This document shows positions 35,612-42,469 of a stretch of DNA of 64,000 nt, piece by piece. The position numbers and the translations under genes are program-made. This DNA is from Bacteroidota bacterium (GTDB lineage: Bacteria; Bacteroidota; Bacteroidia; Flavobacteriales_D; Sanyastnellaceae), in the NCBI GenBank assembly GCA_002746975.1, contig NVXE01000002.1:120077-184076 (forward strand), read 5' to 3'. Every line of letters starts with the position of its first letter. The stretch's first letter is position 1. The notes below the pieces were generated by a model that was given only the letters and a program-made list of their open reading frames with translations, made no database searches and was not told the DNA's origin.

Positions 35612-37249
35612 ATGTCAAAAAATTCCGATATAATCCGCAATAAAAACGAGGATAGAATGCGTTTGCTTGTTGCGGATCTAGAACGAAAACTTGATCTGAT
35701 TCGAAAAGGAGGTGGGAGTGAAAAGATAAAAAAAGAACACTCAAAGGGAAAACTTACAGCAAGGGAGCGTTTAGAAAAGCTCTTCGACAATGATTGTGAA
35801 AGGTTTGAAGTTGGAGCCTTTGTAGGCGATGGGATGTACGAAGAGTATGGTGGATGTCCTTCTGGCGGAGTAGTCGTAGAAATCGGAAGAATTCATGGAC
35901 GGCTTTGCATAGCTGTTGCTAATGATGCAACCGTTAAAGCAGGAGCTTGGTTTCCAATAACTGCAAAGAAGAATTTAAGAGCACAAGAAATAGCCTTAGA
36001 AAACAGACTTCCAATAGTTTATTTAGTTGATAGTGCAGGCGTATTTCTACCTCTTCAAGATGAAATTTTTCCAGACAAAGAGCACTTTGGAAGGATGTTT
36101 CGTAATAACGCAAAGCTTTCGAGTGAAGGAATTCCACAAATAGCAGCCGTAATGGGATCTTGTGTTGCGGGAGGAGCCTACTTACCTATTATGAGCGATG
36201 AGTCTTTAATTGTTGAAGGAACTGGATCTATATTTCTTGCTGGTAGTTATTTGGTAAGAGCAGCTATAGGAGAGAATATTGATAACGAAACTTTAGGAGG
36301 TGCAAAGACACATTGTGAAATAAGTGGAGTTATTGACTACCCATGTAAGGATGATGAGGACGCCTTGAAAACAATTCGAGATCTTGCTTCTCATTGGGGT
36401 GAAACCTCTAAAGCAGCAAATTTCACTCGTAAAGAACCTAAACAGCCAAGTGGTCACTCAATTTCTTCTATACTTCCTGAATCTAGGACTCAGCCTTATG
36501 CATCTCATGAATTAATAGATGCCTTAATTGATGCGGATTCATTTACTGAGTATAAAAAAAGCTTTGGAAAAACTCTTATTTGCGGATATGCAAGTATCGA
36601 TGGATGGAGTGTAGGAATCGTCTGTAACCAAAGAAATACGGTAAAGTCAACAAAAGAAGGCCTTCAATTTGGAGGTGTTATATATTCTGACAGTGCCGAT
36701 AAAGCTGCTCGTTTCGTTATGACATGTAATCAAAAGAACATACCTCTGGTTTTTCTTCAAGATGTCACCGGTTTTATGGTAGGCTCTAGATCAGAACATG
36801 GTGGAATTATCAAGGATGGCGCTAAGCTTGTAAATGCTGTTGCGAACAGCGTGGTTCCTAAATTTACAATAGTAGTGGGCAACAGTTATGGAGCTGGGAA
36901 CTATGCTATGTGTGGAAAAGCTTATGATCCTAGACTTATTTTGGCATGGCCTACAGCTAGAATAGCTGTTATGGGTGGAGAACAAGCTGCTAAAGTTCTT
37001 CAACAAATCGAAGTTTCACGACTTAAAAAAGCTGGGAAACCTGTAAATGAGGAGGAGCAGTCAAAACTTCTAGAAATTATCAAAGCTCGTTATGAAAAAC
37101 AAACTCAACCAGAATATGCCGCATCAAGGCTATGGGTTGATGCTATAATAGACCCTGAACTCACTAGAAATTGGATCAGCATTGGTATTGAAGCTGCAAA
37201 TGCGACACCTGCTGAAAAACCTTTTCGACCTGGTGTTCTTCAAACTTGA
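35612..37249 (+). CDS. Acyl-CoA carboxylase beta subunit (methylcrotonyl-CoA carboxylase-like)
   Basis: A 545-residue carboxyltransferase subunit that transfers the carboxyl group from biotin to an acyl-CoA. Family motifs include GKLTARERLEKLFD, GVFLPLQDEIFPDKEHFGRMFRNNA, GSCVAGGAYLPIMSDE and the C-terminal GVIYSDSADKAARF. The DEIFPDKEHFGR signature favours methylcrotonyl-CoA carboxylase (leucine breakdown) over propionyl-CoA carboxylase. The biotin subunit is not in the window. With icmF at the window start this fits branched-chain amino-acid catabolism. Confidence 0.88.
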   Translation: MSKNSDIIRNKNEDRMRLLVADLERKLDLIRKGGGSEKIKKEHSKGKLTARERLEKLFDNDCERFEVGAFVGDGMYEEYGGCPSGGVVVEIGRIHGRLCIAVANDATVKAGAWFPITAKKNLRAQEIALENRLPIVYLVDSAGVFLPLQDEIFPDKEHFGRMFRNNAKLSSEGIPQIAAVMGSCVAGGAYLPIMSDESLIVEGTGSIFLAGSYLVRAAIGENIDNETLGGAKTHCEISGVIDYPCKDDEDALKTIRDLASHWGETSKAANFTRKEPKQPSGHSISSILPESRTQPYASHELIDALIDADSFTEYKKSFGKTLICGYASIDGWSVGIVCNQRNTVKSTKEGLQFGGVIYSDSADKAARFVMTCNQKNIPLVFLQDVTGFMVGSRSEHGGIIKDGAKLVNAVANSVVPKFTIVVGNSYGAGNYAMCGKAYDPRLILAWPTARIAVMGGEQAAKVLQQIEVSRLKKAGKPVNEEEQSKLLEIIKARYEKQTQPEYAASRLWVDAIIDPELTRNWISIGIEAANATPAEKPFRPGVLQT

Positions 37250-37286
37250 GATTAACATGATTTTCAATAAAATAAATTTAAAAATA

Positions 37287-38201
37287 ATGCGTTTCGCAAT
37301 TTTACTCCTTAGTTTAAGTATCACCTTTCCTTCTTTAGCCCAAACAAATATTAAGAAGGTCAGTAAAAAAGAAGCTGCAGCTCGGGCTTCTATTTTAGCC
37401 TCTAACCCTACTCCATACGTCATACATGACTCTGAGGGCAACTTGGTTTCTTTTGACAAAGTAATTGAAGCATCATTAGATGCAGATGTCGTTCTATTCG
37501 GAGAACTACACGATAATCCTATGGTTCATTGGTTACAACTTTTACTTACTGAAGCTATTGATGTTGAAGGGCAAGAATTAGTTCTCGGAGCTGAAATGTT
37601 TGAGTCTGATGATCAGCTTCCAATAAACGAATATCTTTCTGGAATAATTAACTTGAGTAAATTGGAAGATAATGCAAGGGTTTGGCCTAATTTCAAAACG
37701 GACTACTTACCATTATTAGACTACGCTTTAGAGCACGATCATAAGTTTATCGCTACAAATATTCCAAGACGTTATGCTTCATTCGTGTACAATTACGGTC
37801 TAGATACGCTATCAACTCTCTCTGCAGAGGCACTTTCATTCCTCCCCCCACTACCTATCGCATACGATGCAAGTGTTGGTTGTTATGCAGATATGCTTCA
37901 GATGTCAGGTGGCCATGGTGGTGATAACCTCCCTAAATCACAAGCTATTAAAGACGCTACAATGGCTCACTTTATCAGCCTGAATTTACCTGAAAATGGG
38001 ATTTTCCTTCACTATCATGGTGCTTATCATAGCCAAAACAAAGAAGGAATCGCTTGGTACTTATATCAAATAAATCCTGACCTAAAAATTGTTACTATCT
38101 CAGCATCAGAACAAGATTCAATAGACAACTTAGGTGAAGAGAGTATTGGTGTAGCTGATTTTATTATCACAACTCCAAGTAATTTAACGAAAACATACTA
38201 A
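37287..38201 (+). CDS. ChaN-like exported haem-binding-family protein
   Basis: About 304 residues, exported (signal peptide MRFAILLLSLSITFPSLAQ). The family core DADVVLFGELHDNPMVHWLQLLL places it in the ChaN/DUF399 haem-binding lipoprotein family; no lipobox cysteine is present here. The start 37287 has an A-rich upstream stretch and gives a normal signal peptide; ATG 37257 is the alternative. It lies 37 nt after the carboxylase gene and 11 nt before the DUF4920 gene, so it starts or joins a run of three exported proteins. Haem or iron handling is suggested by family only. Confidence 0.78.
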   Translation: MRFAILLLSLSITFPSLAQTNIKKVSKKEAAARASILASNPTPYVIHDSEGNLVSFDKVIEASLDADVVLFGELHDNPMVHWLQLLLTEAIDVEGQELVLGAEMFESDDQLPINEYLSGIINLSKLEDNARVWPNFKTDYLPLLDYALEHDHKFIATNIPRRYASFVYNYGLDTLSTLSAEALSFLPPLPIAYDASVGCYADMLQMSGGHGGDNLPKSQAIKDATMAHFISLNLPENGIFLHYHGAYHSQNKEGIAWYLYQINPDLKIVTISASEQDSIDNLGEESIGVADFIITTPSNLTKTY

Positions 38202-38212
38202 ATATAAAAATA

Positions 38213-38740
38213 ATGAAATTCAAATTTTATATTACTTTTAGTGCAGTCGCATTAATTTTATTTTCGCTATCAAGTTGTACTTGTGATGGCGAATGCTCAC
38301 AAAAAGATCTCTCACAAACGACATCTAAGTCAACAAGTGAACACGAAGCGTATTATGGTTCTGTTATTGAAACTACAGGTGCTTTAGACGCAAAGAGTGT
38401 ACGCGAAAGACTTCAGAACTCTGATTCAGTAAAGGTTAGAATGAAGGGAACTGTAGTTACTACATGTGCAAAAAAAGGATGTTGGATGGATGTCGCCTCT
38501 GGTGAGGACACTGTTTTTGTAAAGTTCCAAGACTATAAATTTTTCGTTCCAACCGCAGGAGTTGAAGGATTCCATACCGTTATGGAAGGAGTTGCTTTTT
38601 ACGACACAACTTCAGTTGATGATTTACGTCATTTCGCAGAAGACGCAGGTAAGTCTGAAGAAGAAATAGCATCTATCACTGAGCCAGAGTACAGATTGCA
38701 ATTCACAGCTACAGGTGTAATGATGGATGGGCTTGAGTAA
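38213..38740 (+). CDS. DUF4920 lipoprotein
   Basis: A 175-residue lipoprotein with lipobox LSSC (Cys at about residue 22). The mature region has the DUF4920 pattern: VKVRMKGTVVTTCAKKGCWMDV followed by FVKFQDYKFFVP, with a conserved CAKKGC pair that could bind metal or form a disulfide. The family is common in Bacteroidota and often sits near electron-transfer or metal genes. It ends with a 1-nt overlap with the next gene. Confidence 0.85.
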   Translation: MKFKFYITFSAVALILFSLSSCTCDGECSQKDLSQTTSKSTSEHEAYYGSVIETTGALDAKSVRERLQNSDSVKVRMKGTVVTTCAKKGCWMDVASGEDTVFVKFQDYKFFVPTAGVEGFHTVMEGVAFYDTTSVDDLRHFAEDAGKSEEEIASITEPEYRLQFTATGVMMDGLE

Positions 38741-39192
38741 TGAGGTTAATTAAATGTCGCAGTGTCGTTATCGCGTCAGTGATAATGACAGTTTCTCTTT
38801 ATTCGTGTACTGTAAATGATGATGGCTCTCAAAATTCTGGTAATAAGCAGAAAGAAAAGGTGGTTACGATTGCTAATCCGCCTAGTCAACTAGCGCAACT
38901 AATGAGATATATGGATGAAAGGCTCATCGAGATTGAAGTTGCTTCAGAACAGAGTGACGATTGGCCTAATCTGAAATTTAATTTCCCTGATATATCAGAA
39001 CAGGAACCTACCAGAGAAAGTATGCTATCGGATGCTGTATTTGAACACTCTGTATCGTTTCAAAAAATATCTGAAGAATATAATACAGCTCCTTCAAAGG
39101 AGGGGTTTGACAAAATTGTTCAGGAATGCCTAGCATGTCACTATAGAAGTTGCCCCGGTCCTATCGTCAGAATAAAAAAGCACCTTGACTAG
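38740..39192 (+). CDS. Lipoprotein with C-terminal CXXCH haem motif (cytochrome c'-like)
   Basis: A 150-residue lipoprotein: lipobox LYSC (Cys about residue 23), a low-complexity linker, then a predicted four-helix bundle. The last 25 residues contain CLACHYRSC, a CXXCH c-type haem site near the C-terminus, the layout of cytochrome c' and c-556. The distal haem ligand cannot be judged. Its start is fused to the DUF4920 stop (TAATG). Electron transfer or gas sensing is possible; neither is shown. Confidence 0.7.
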   Translation: MRLIKCRSVVIASVIMTVSLYSCTVNDDGSQNSGNKQKEKVVTIANPPSQLAQLMRYMDERLIEIEVASEQSDDWPNLKFNFPDISEQEPTRESMLSDAVFEHSVSFQKISEEYNTAPSKEGFDKIVQECLACHYRSCPGPIVRIKKHLD

Positions 39193-39206
39193 AATATGTA
39201 TGTCTA

Positions 39207-39704
39207 TTACTGATTGCGCTCTAAATGTTCTAAGACTTCGAGCATAGGAATAAAGAGAGCGTGAGATTTGCTTTTTGATTTATCATCCATTGCGTTTCGA
39301 ACAGTAATAATTGATTCTAGTAATAGTTGCTCATTCTCAACCAAGTCACACTGTTCGATAAGAGTCAACCCTTCTATTGCTGCCCTAAAATCTCCTGATG
39401 TTGCTGCCCTAACAATGATATCTATACTCTCTGAGGGTACGAATCCAGCACTCCAAATAAAACCCAAAATATCAGCGTGAATATCTTTAAAATCCATATC
39501 ACTAAGTATTTCTATAAAAATATCCTCTGCTGCGCTTAGTTTAACACTTGAAAGCATACCTCGCATTCTATTTCGTAGATCATCCTCATTTCTATCACGG
39601 AATGCTTCTAAAAGTGGCTTAATCCATTTAACCGTTCCCTTCTTATCCGCTTGATCTAAAGCAGATTTAACTTTCTTATTATCTGTAGAGAAAAGTTCTT
39701 TCAT
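39207..39704 (-). CDS. Unknown helical protein, HEAT-like
   Basis: About 165 residues, all-helical, with repeated two-helix units that look like HEAT or ARM repeats (for example AAEDIFIEILSDM and RAAIEGLTLIEQCDLVENEQLLLESI). No signal peptide. The internal start at 39704 (MKELFSTDNKK) is preferred because a TATCTTTG octamer lies exactly 4 nt upstream; the frame from 39734 would include the promoter. No family recognised; it may be a Flavobacteriales-specific protein. Confidence 0.7.
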   Translation of the reverse strand: MKELFSTDNKKVKSALDQADKKGTVKWIKPLLEAFRDRNEDDLRNRMRGMLSSVKLSAAEDIFIEILSDMDFKDIHADILGFIWSAGFVPSESIDIIVRAATSGDFRAAIEGLTLIEQCDLVENEQLLLESIITVRNAMDDKSKSKSHALFIPMLEVLEHLERNQ

Positions 39705-39708
39705 TTTG

Positions 39709-39716
39709 CAAAGATA
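39709..39716 (-). promoter_or_regulatory. TATCTTTG promoter octamer, 4 nt before the HEAT-like ATG
   Basis: Exact TAnnTTTG match; it lies inside the longer alternative frame, which argues against that frame. Confidence 0.7.
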
Positions 39717-39720
39717 TCCG

Positions 39721-40416
39721 CTAAGCTTTAACACTCCAACATTCTACCAATTCTGACAGAATCATTGCCGTTGCACCCCACACTAAATTGTTGTTCAACA
39801 TAAATCCTGGAACTTGTTTCCCCATAACCATAAATTTACCCCAGTTTTTTTTATTTGATATATAAGACATCTCACACGACAGAACACTCGCTACTTCTTT
39901 AGAATCAGGATACCAAACTGGTTTAACTGGCAACCAAGCAACAAAAGGTCTTACAAAAAACTTACTCGTGGGTATATATAATGGAGTAAGAGCACCTATC
40001 ACATTATTCCTTCCAACTTTGACTCCTAATTCTTCTTCACATTCCCGTAAAGCAGTAGCTAAATCGTCCATATCACAATCCTCTCTCTCCCCTCCTGGCA
40101 TAGCTATTTGCTTAGAATGTACACCATTATATTCCGACCTTTCAATAAGTACGCCCTCAACTCTTCCTTCTTCAGATGGGTACATTAACCATAACACAGA
40201 TGCTTTTCTAGCTTTTGAGAGAAGAGAAAGCTCGAATGATAAATCCCTATATGGAGGGGCTGCTTTTAACTGCGATGATAAACCTGGTAAAGAACGTTTA
40301 AGTCTTGAGAACAACGAAATAATTTCATCAGGACTACCCTTAAGAGGATTTTTTTTATTTTCTTTATCAAGTTTCACGTCTACAAGGTCGGTCGGTTTTA
40401 CCTTAGCTAAATGCAA
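39721..40416 (-). CDS. Nudix hydrolase, CoA pyrophosphatase (NudL-like)
   Basis: Up to 231 residues. The Nudix box reads GGEREDCDMDDLATALRECEEELG, with the extended GG...D...TALRE signature of NudL/NUDT7 CoA pyrophosphatases, preceded by HSKQIAMPGG. It would hydrolyse CoA or its derivatives to phosphopantetheine and 3',5'-ADP. No ATG start is available: the frame begins with TTG at 40416, and a GTG at 40377 would still keep the whole Nudix domain. The 5' end overlaps the divergent aat start by 6 nt if TTG is used. Confidence 0.87.
   Translation of the reverse strand: MHLAKVKPTDLVDVKLDKENKKNPLKGSPDEIISLFSRLKRSLPGLSSQLKAAPPYRDLSFELSLLSKARKASVLWLMYPSEEGRVEGVLIERSEYNGVHSKQIAMPGGEREDCDMDDLATALRECEEELGVKVGRNNVIGALTPLYIPTSKFFVRPFVAWLPVKPVWYPDSKEVASVLSCEMSYISNKKNWGKFMVMGKQVPGFMLNNNLVWGATAMILSELVECWSVKA
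40399..40406 (+). promoter_or_regulatory. TACCTTAG promoter octamer, 4 nt before aat ATG
   Basis: Two bases from TACCTTTG in the last three positions but with the exact 4-nt spacing. It lies within the long TTG-start version of the Nudix gene, which slightly favours the GTG start for that gene. Confidence 0.5.
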
Positions 40417-41106
40417 GCCTACCTCTTAGATAATAACAATGAATTCCCACCTGTTTCTGAAACTAGCAGTTCGGGAATTCTTGCTGTTGGAGGTGAACTT
40501 AGTGCATCTCTACTAATAGCAGCGTACGAGCACGGAGTATTCCCTTGGTATAACCCAGGTGAAATGATTATGTGGTGGTCACCTGAAGAAAGAGGTATAC
40601 TCCCATTAGATGGCTTGAAGAAGCATAAAAGCATGCGTAATGAGTTAAATAGAAAGAGGTATAGTGTAACATACGATACTTGTTTTGAAAAGGTAATCAT
40701 TGAATGCTCCAACAGTTTGAGAGGAGAGCAAATCGGTGAAGAACCCGAAACATGGATAGGGAATGATATGATTAAAGCATACACAGACCTACACAAGCTA
40801 GGTATTGCACATTCTGTTGAGGTCTGGAAAGAAGCTCAACTTGTCGGCGGTTTATACGGTGTGTCTATAGGGAAAATGTTTTTCGGAGAAAGCATGTTTT
40901 CCAAGGCGACAAACGCTTCTAAAGTTGGGTTATTCCATCTTGTTGAAAGACTGAAGAAATGGAACTTTGGGCCTATTGATTGCCAAATGATGAATAGTCA
41001 TATAGCTACTTTAGGAGCAATTCCTATGAGTAGAGATGATTTCGGTTTACTTCTTGAAAAGTATATTAAAGCTGGAGAAACTAGGAAAGGAAATTGGACA
41101 GAATAG
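40411..41106 (+). CDS. aat: Leucyl/phenylalanyl-tRNA--protein transferase
   Basis: A 231-residue cytosolic enzyme that adds Leu or Phe from aminoacyl-tRNA to proteins with N-terminal Arg or Lys, marking them for ClpAP in the N-degron pathway. FPWYNPGEMIMWWSPEERGIL, EVWKEAQLVGGLYGVSIGKMFFGESMFS and DCQMMNSHIATLGA are diagnostic. Length is normal. It is followed after 3 nt by a small unknown gene. Confidence 0.96.
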   Translation: MQAYLLDNNNEFPPVSETSSSGILAVGGELSASLLIAAYEHGVFPWYNPGEMIMWWSPEERGILPLDGLKKHKSMRNELNRKRYSVTYDTCFEKVIIECSNSLRGEQIGEEPETWIGNDMIKAYTDLHKLGIAHSVEVWKEAQLVGGLYGVSIGKMFFGESMFSKATNASKVGLFHLVERLKKWNFGPIDCQMMNSHIATLGAIPMSRDDFGLLLEKYIKAGETRKGNWTE

Positions 41107-41109
41107 GCT

Positions 41110-41571
41110 ATGTTTAAGTTCACTTCATTTTTCACATTTAGAAGAAGGCTTGCAAAAGCATTACTAAAATTAATGGGTTGGCGCTTTAGAGGACAAGACC
41201 CCCCAAGTAAATGGCGACACATTATTTTTATAAGTCCAGCAAGTGGTGGGCTGTATAAAAAGCAACAACTTTGGATGCCCTATCTCACCTCTACTCATTC
41301 TAAGTGGATAGATCTTCGAAATACTTCTGAAATAAAGAAAGTTCTAAAGAAAAATCACACGGCACTAGTTAGATGGGAAGATGATATTGACGAAAAAGCA
41401 TTAACGAAATTACTTGCTAAATCTCGAAAACATAAAGTTAGAGTCTCAGCATGTGCATGGGACACCACTCATAAAGCGGTGAAGTTCCATTCTCAATTCA
41501 GACCTTCTCTTTATCCCGAGCGAGATATCAGATATTTAAGCCGATTCTTCAAATACTTCAAACAAATTTGA
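41110..41571 (+). CDS. Small unknown protein, possibly degenerate PlsC-like acyltransferase
   Basis: A 153-residue basic protein. The N-terminal LLKLMGWRFRGQDPPSKWRHIIFISP resembles the start of 1-acylglycerol-phosphate acyltransferases (..LLGW..PP..K..I...P), and the C-terminus (around FHSQFRPSLYPERDIRYLSRFF) resembles the end of the fold. The catalytic HX4D motif is missing; SPASGGLYK stands in its place, so acyltransferase activity is unlikely. The resemblance is weak. It follows aat by 3 nt. Confidence 0.6.
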   Translation: MFKFTSFFTFRRRLAKALLKLMGWRFRGQDPPSKWRHIIFISPASGGLYKKQQLWMPYLTSTHSKWIDLRNTSEIKKVLKKNHTALVRWEDDIDEKALTKLLAKSRKHKVRVSACAWDTTHKAVKFHSQFRPSLYPERDIRYLSRFFKYFKQI

Positions 41572-41592
41572 GTCTTAACTTGAGGTAGCTGA

Positions 41593-41640
41593 GTTAACAT
41601 GTTATTAACAATTGCATCCATTTCGTTAACAAGCCGTTAA
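41593..41640. promoter_or_regulatory. Cluster of GTTAAC-type half-sites upstream of a small winged-helix gene
   Basis: GTTAAC (41593-41598), an inverted TTAAC (41605-41609), GTTAAC (41625-41630) and GTTAA (41636-41640) all fall in 48 bp upstream of the predicted DNA-binding gene at 41724. Arrangement suggests an operator, possibly autoregulatory. Confidence 0.35.
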
Positions 41641-41723
41641 TATCTGACTACTTTCTTTCGCAAAACCTATTAAAACTCCTACTAAATTGCTTGAGTAATC
41701 TAAACCCTTTAAACAGAACCACA

Positions 41724-42002
41724 ATGCAGATGGATAAATACGATTTCATGATTTTGGACATAATTCAATCTCACAAAATAGAAAACCAGAGTCATATTAG
41801 ACTCAGCGTTTTAGAGCGTAATTTCTGGAAATGTATCGAAGCTGATACAGACCTACATGTGGGACAAGCTAGAATTGGAGAACGAATCACAAATCTATAT
41901 TTAGACGGGCTTATTCAAAATAAAGATGGATACACGCTGACAAAAAAAGGAAGAGAGCAATTGTCTTTTGCACCATGGAATAAAGAAAATGTATTAGCTT
42001 AA
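41724..42002 (+). CDS. Small winged-helix-like DNA-binding protein
   Basis: About 92 residues. Secondary structure suggests a winged helix: IRLSVLERNFWKCI (helix), ARIGERITNLYLDGLIQ (recognition-type helix-turn-helix), and the wing DGYTLTKKGREQL, a sequence common in MarR/PadR-like folds. The ATG at 41724 is chosen; TTG at 41691 is unlikely. Ligand and targets are unknown. A strong terminator follows. Confidence 0.68.
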   Translation: MQMDKYDFMILDIIQSHKIENQSHIRLSVLERNFWKCIEADTDLHVGQARIGERITNLYLDGLIQNKDGYTLTKKGREQLSFAPWNKENVLA

Positions 42003-42026
42003 CATATTAAACTATTACCTTATTAC

Positions 42027-42064
42027 AAGAAAGGGGGCCCTTAATGGAGCCCCCTTTCTTTTTC
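42027..42064 (+). terminator. Rho-independent terminator after the winged-helix gene
   Basis: Twelve-bp stem AAGAAAGGGGGC/GCCCCCTTTCTT with a 10-nt loop and a T-rich tail. Confidence 0.88.
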
Positions 42065-42108
42065 AATAATATGTCAAGAGACCTGTATTTACAGATCATA
42101 ATCGTAAC

Positions 42109-42351
42109 CTATTTTGCGTCCTTCTTAGGTTTTGCCGATTTTTTTGCTTTTGGCGTCTCTTTTGTCTCCTCCACTTTTTCATAAGACTCCTCTAATATCT
42201 CAAGTCCTGGATACTTTTCCTTCCAAAACTCTAACTTACTGCGATCACGAACCGTAATAACAGTTCTTCTATCTAATCTAACCTTAATATTTGGTTGTAG
42301 CTCTTTTTCTCTCTTTTTACGTGCCATTTCTGTTATTGATATTTTGCCCAT
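42109..42351 (-). CDS. Small basic protein with lysine-rich tail
   Basis: An 80-residue protein. The core (about 20-55) reads VRLDRRTVITVRDRSKLEFWKEKYP, and the last 25 residues are Lys/Ala/Glu/Pro-rich, like nucleoid- or ribosome-associated tails. Starts at 42351 or at the internal ATG 42327 (MARKKREKE). No family recognised. It is convergent to the winged-helix gene. Confidence 0.6.
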   Translation of the reverse strand: MGKISITEMARKKREKELQPNIKVRLDRRTVITVRDRSKLEFWKEKYPGLEILEESYEKVEETKETPKAKKSAKPKKDAK

Positions 42352-42439
42352 TAAAGGATAGTGCGAAAGAACACTAATTGAGACGAAAACTCACCTTTTT
42401 AAGTAATTATTACTAAGATGTTATAGTTAATTGGTAATT

Positions 42440-42455
42440 CCTAATAATTATTAGG
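42440..42455. repeat. A/T-rich perfect palindrome
   Basis: CCTAATAATTATTAGG, 16 bp, 14 nt past the 3' end of the minus-strand anchor-L gene, with no T run. Function unknown. Confidence 0.3.
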
Positions 42456-42469
42456 GATATTAGATGCTT

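Noticed and set aside
35565-35790. Longer frame for the ABC binding protein beginning at 35790
   Set aside because: It runs antisense through the carboxylase gene and its promoter; the TACCTTTG octamer at 35570-35577 and the lipoprotein signal both support 35565.
40399-40416. A leaderless TTG start for the Nudix gene
   Set aside because: No octamer lies 4 nt before 40416 on the minus strand; the only octamer-like site there belongs to aat on the plus strand.
42440-42455. CCTAATAATTATTAGG as a terminator
   Set aside because: All-A/T stem apart from two terminal pairs, and no T run on either strand at the required side.
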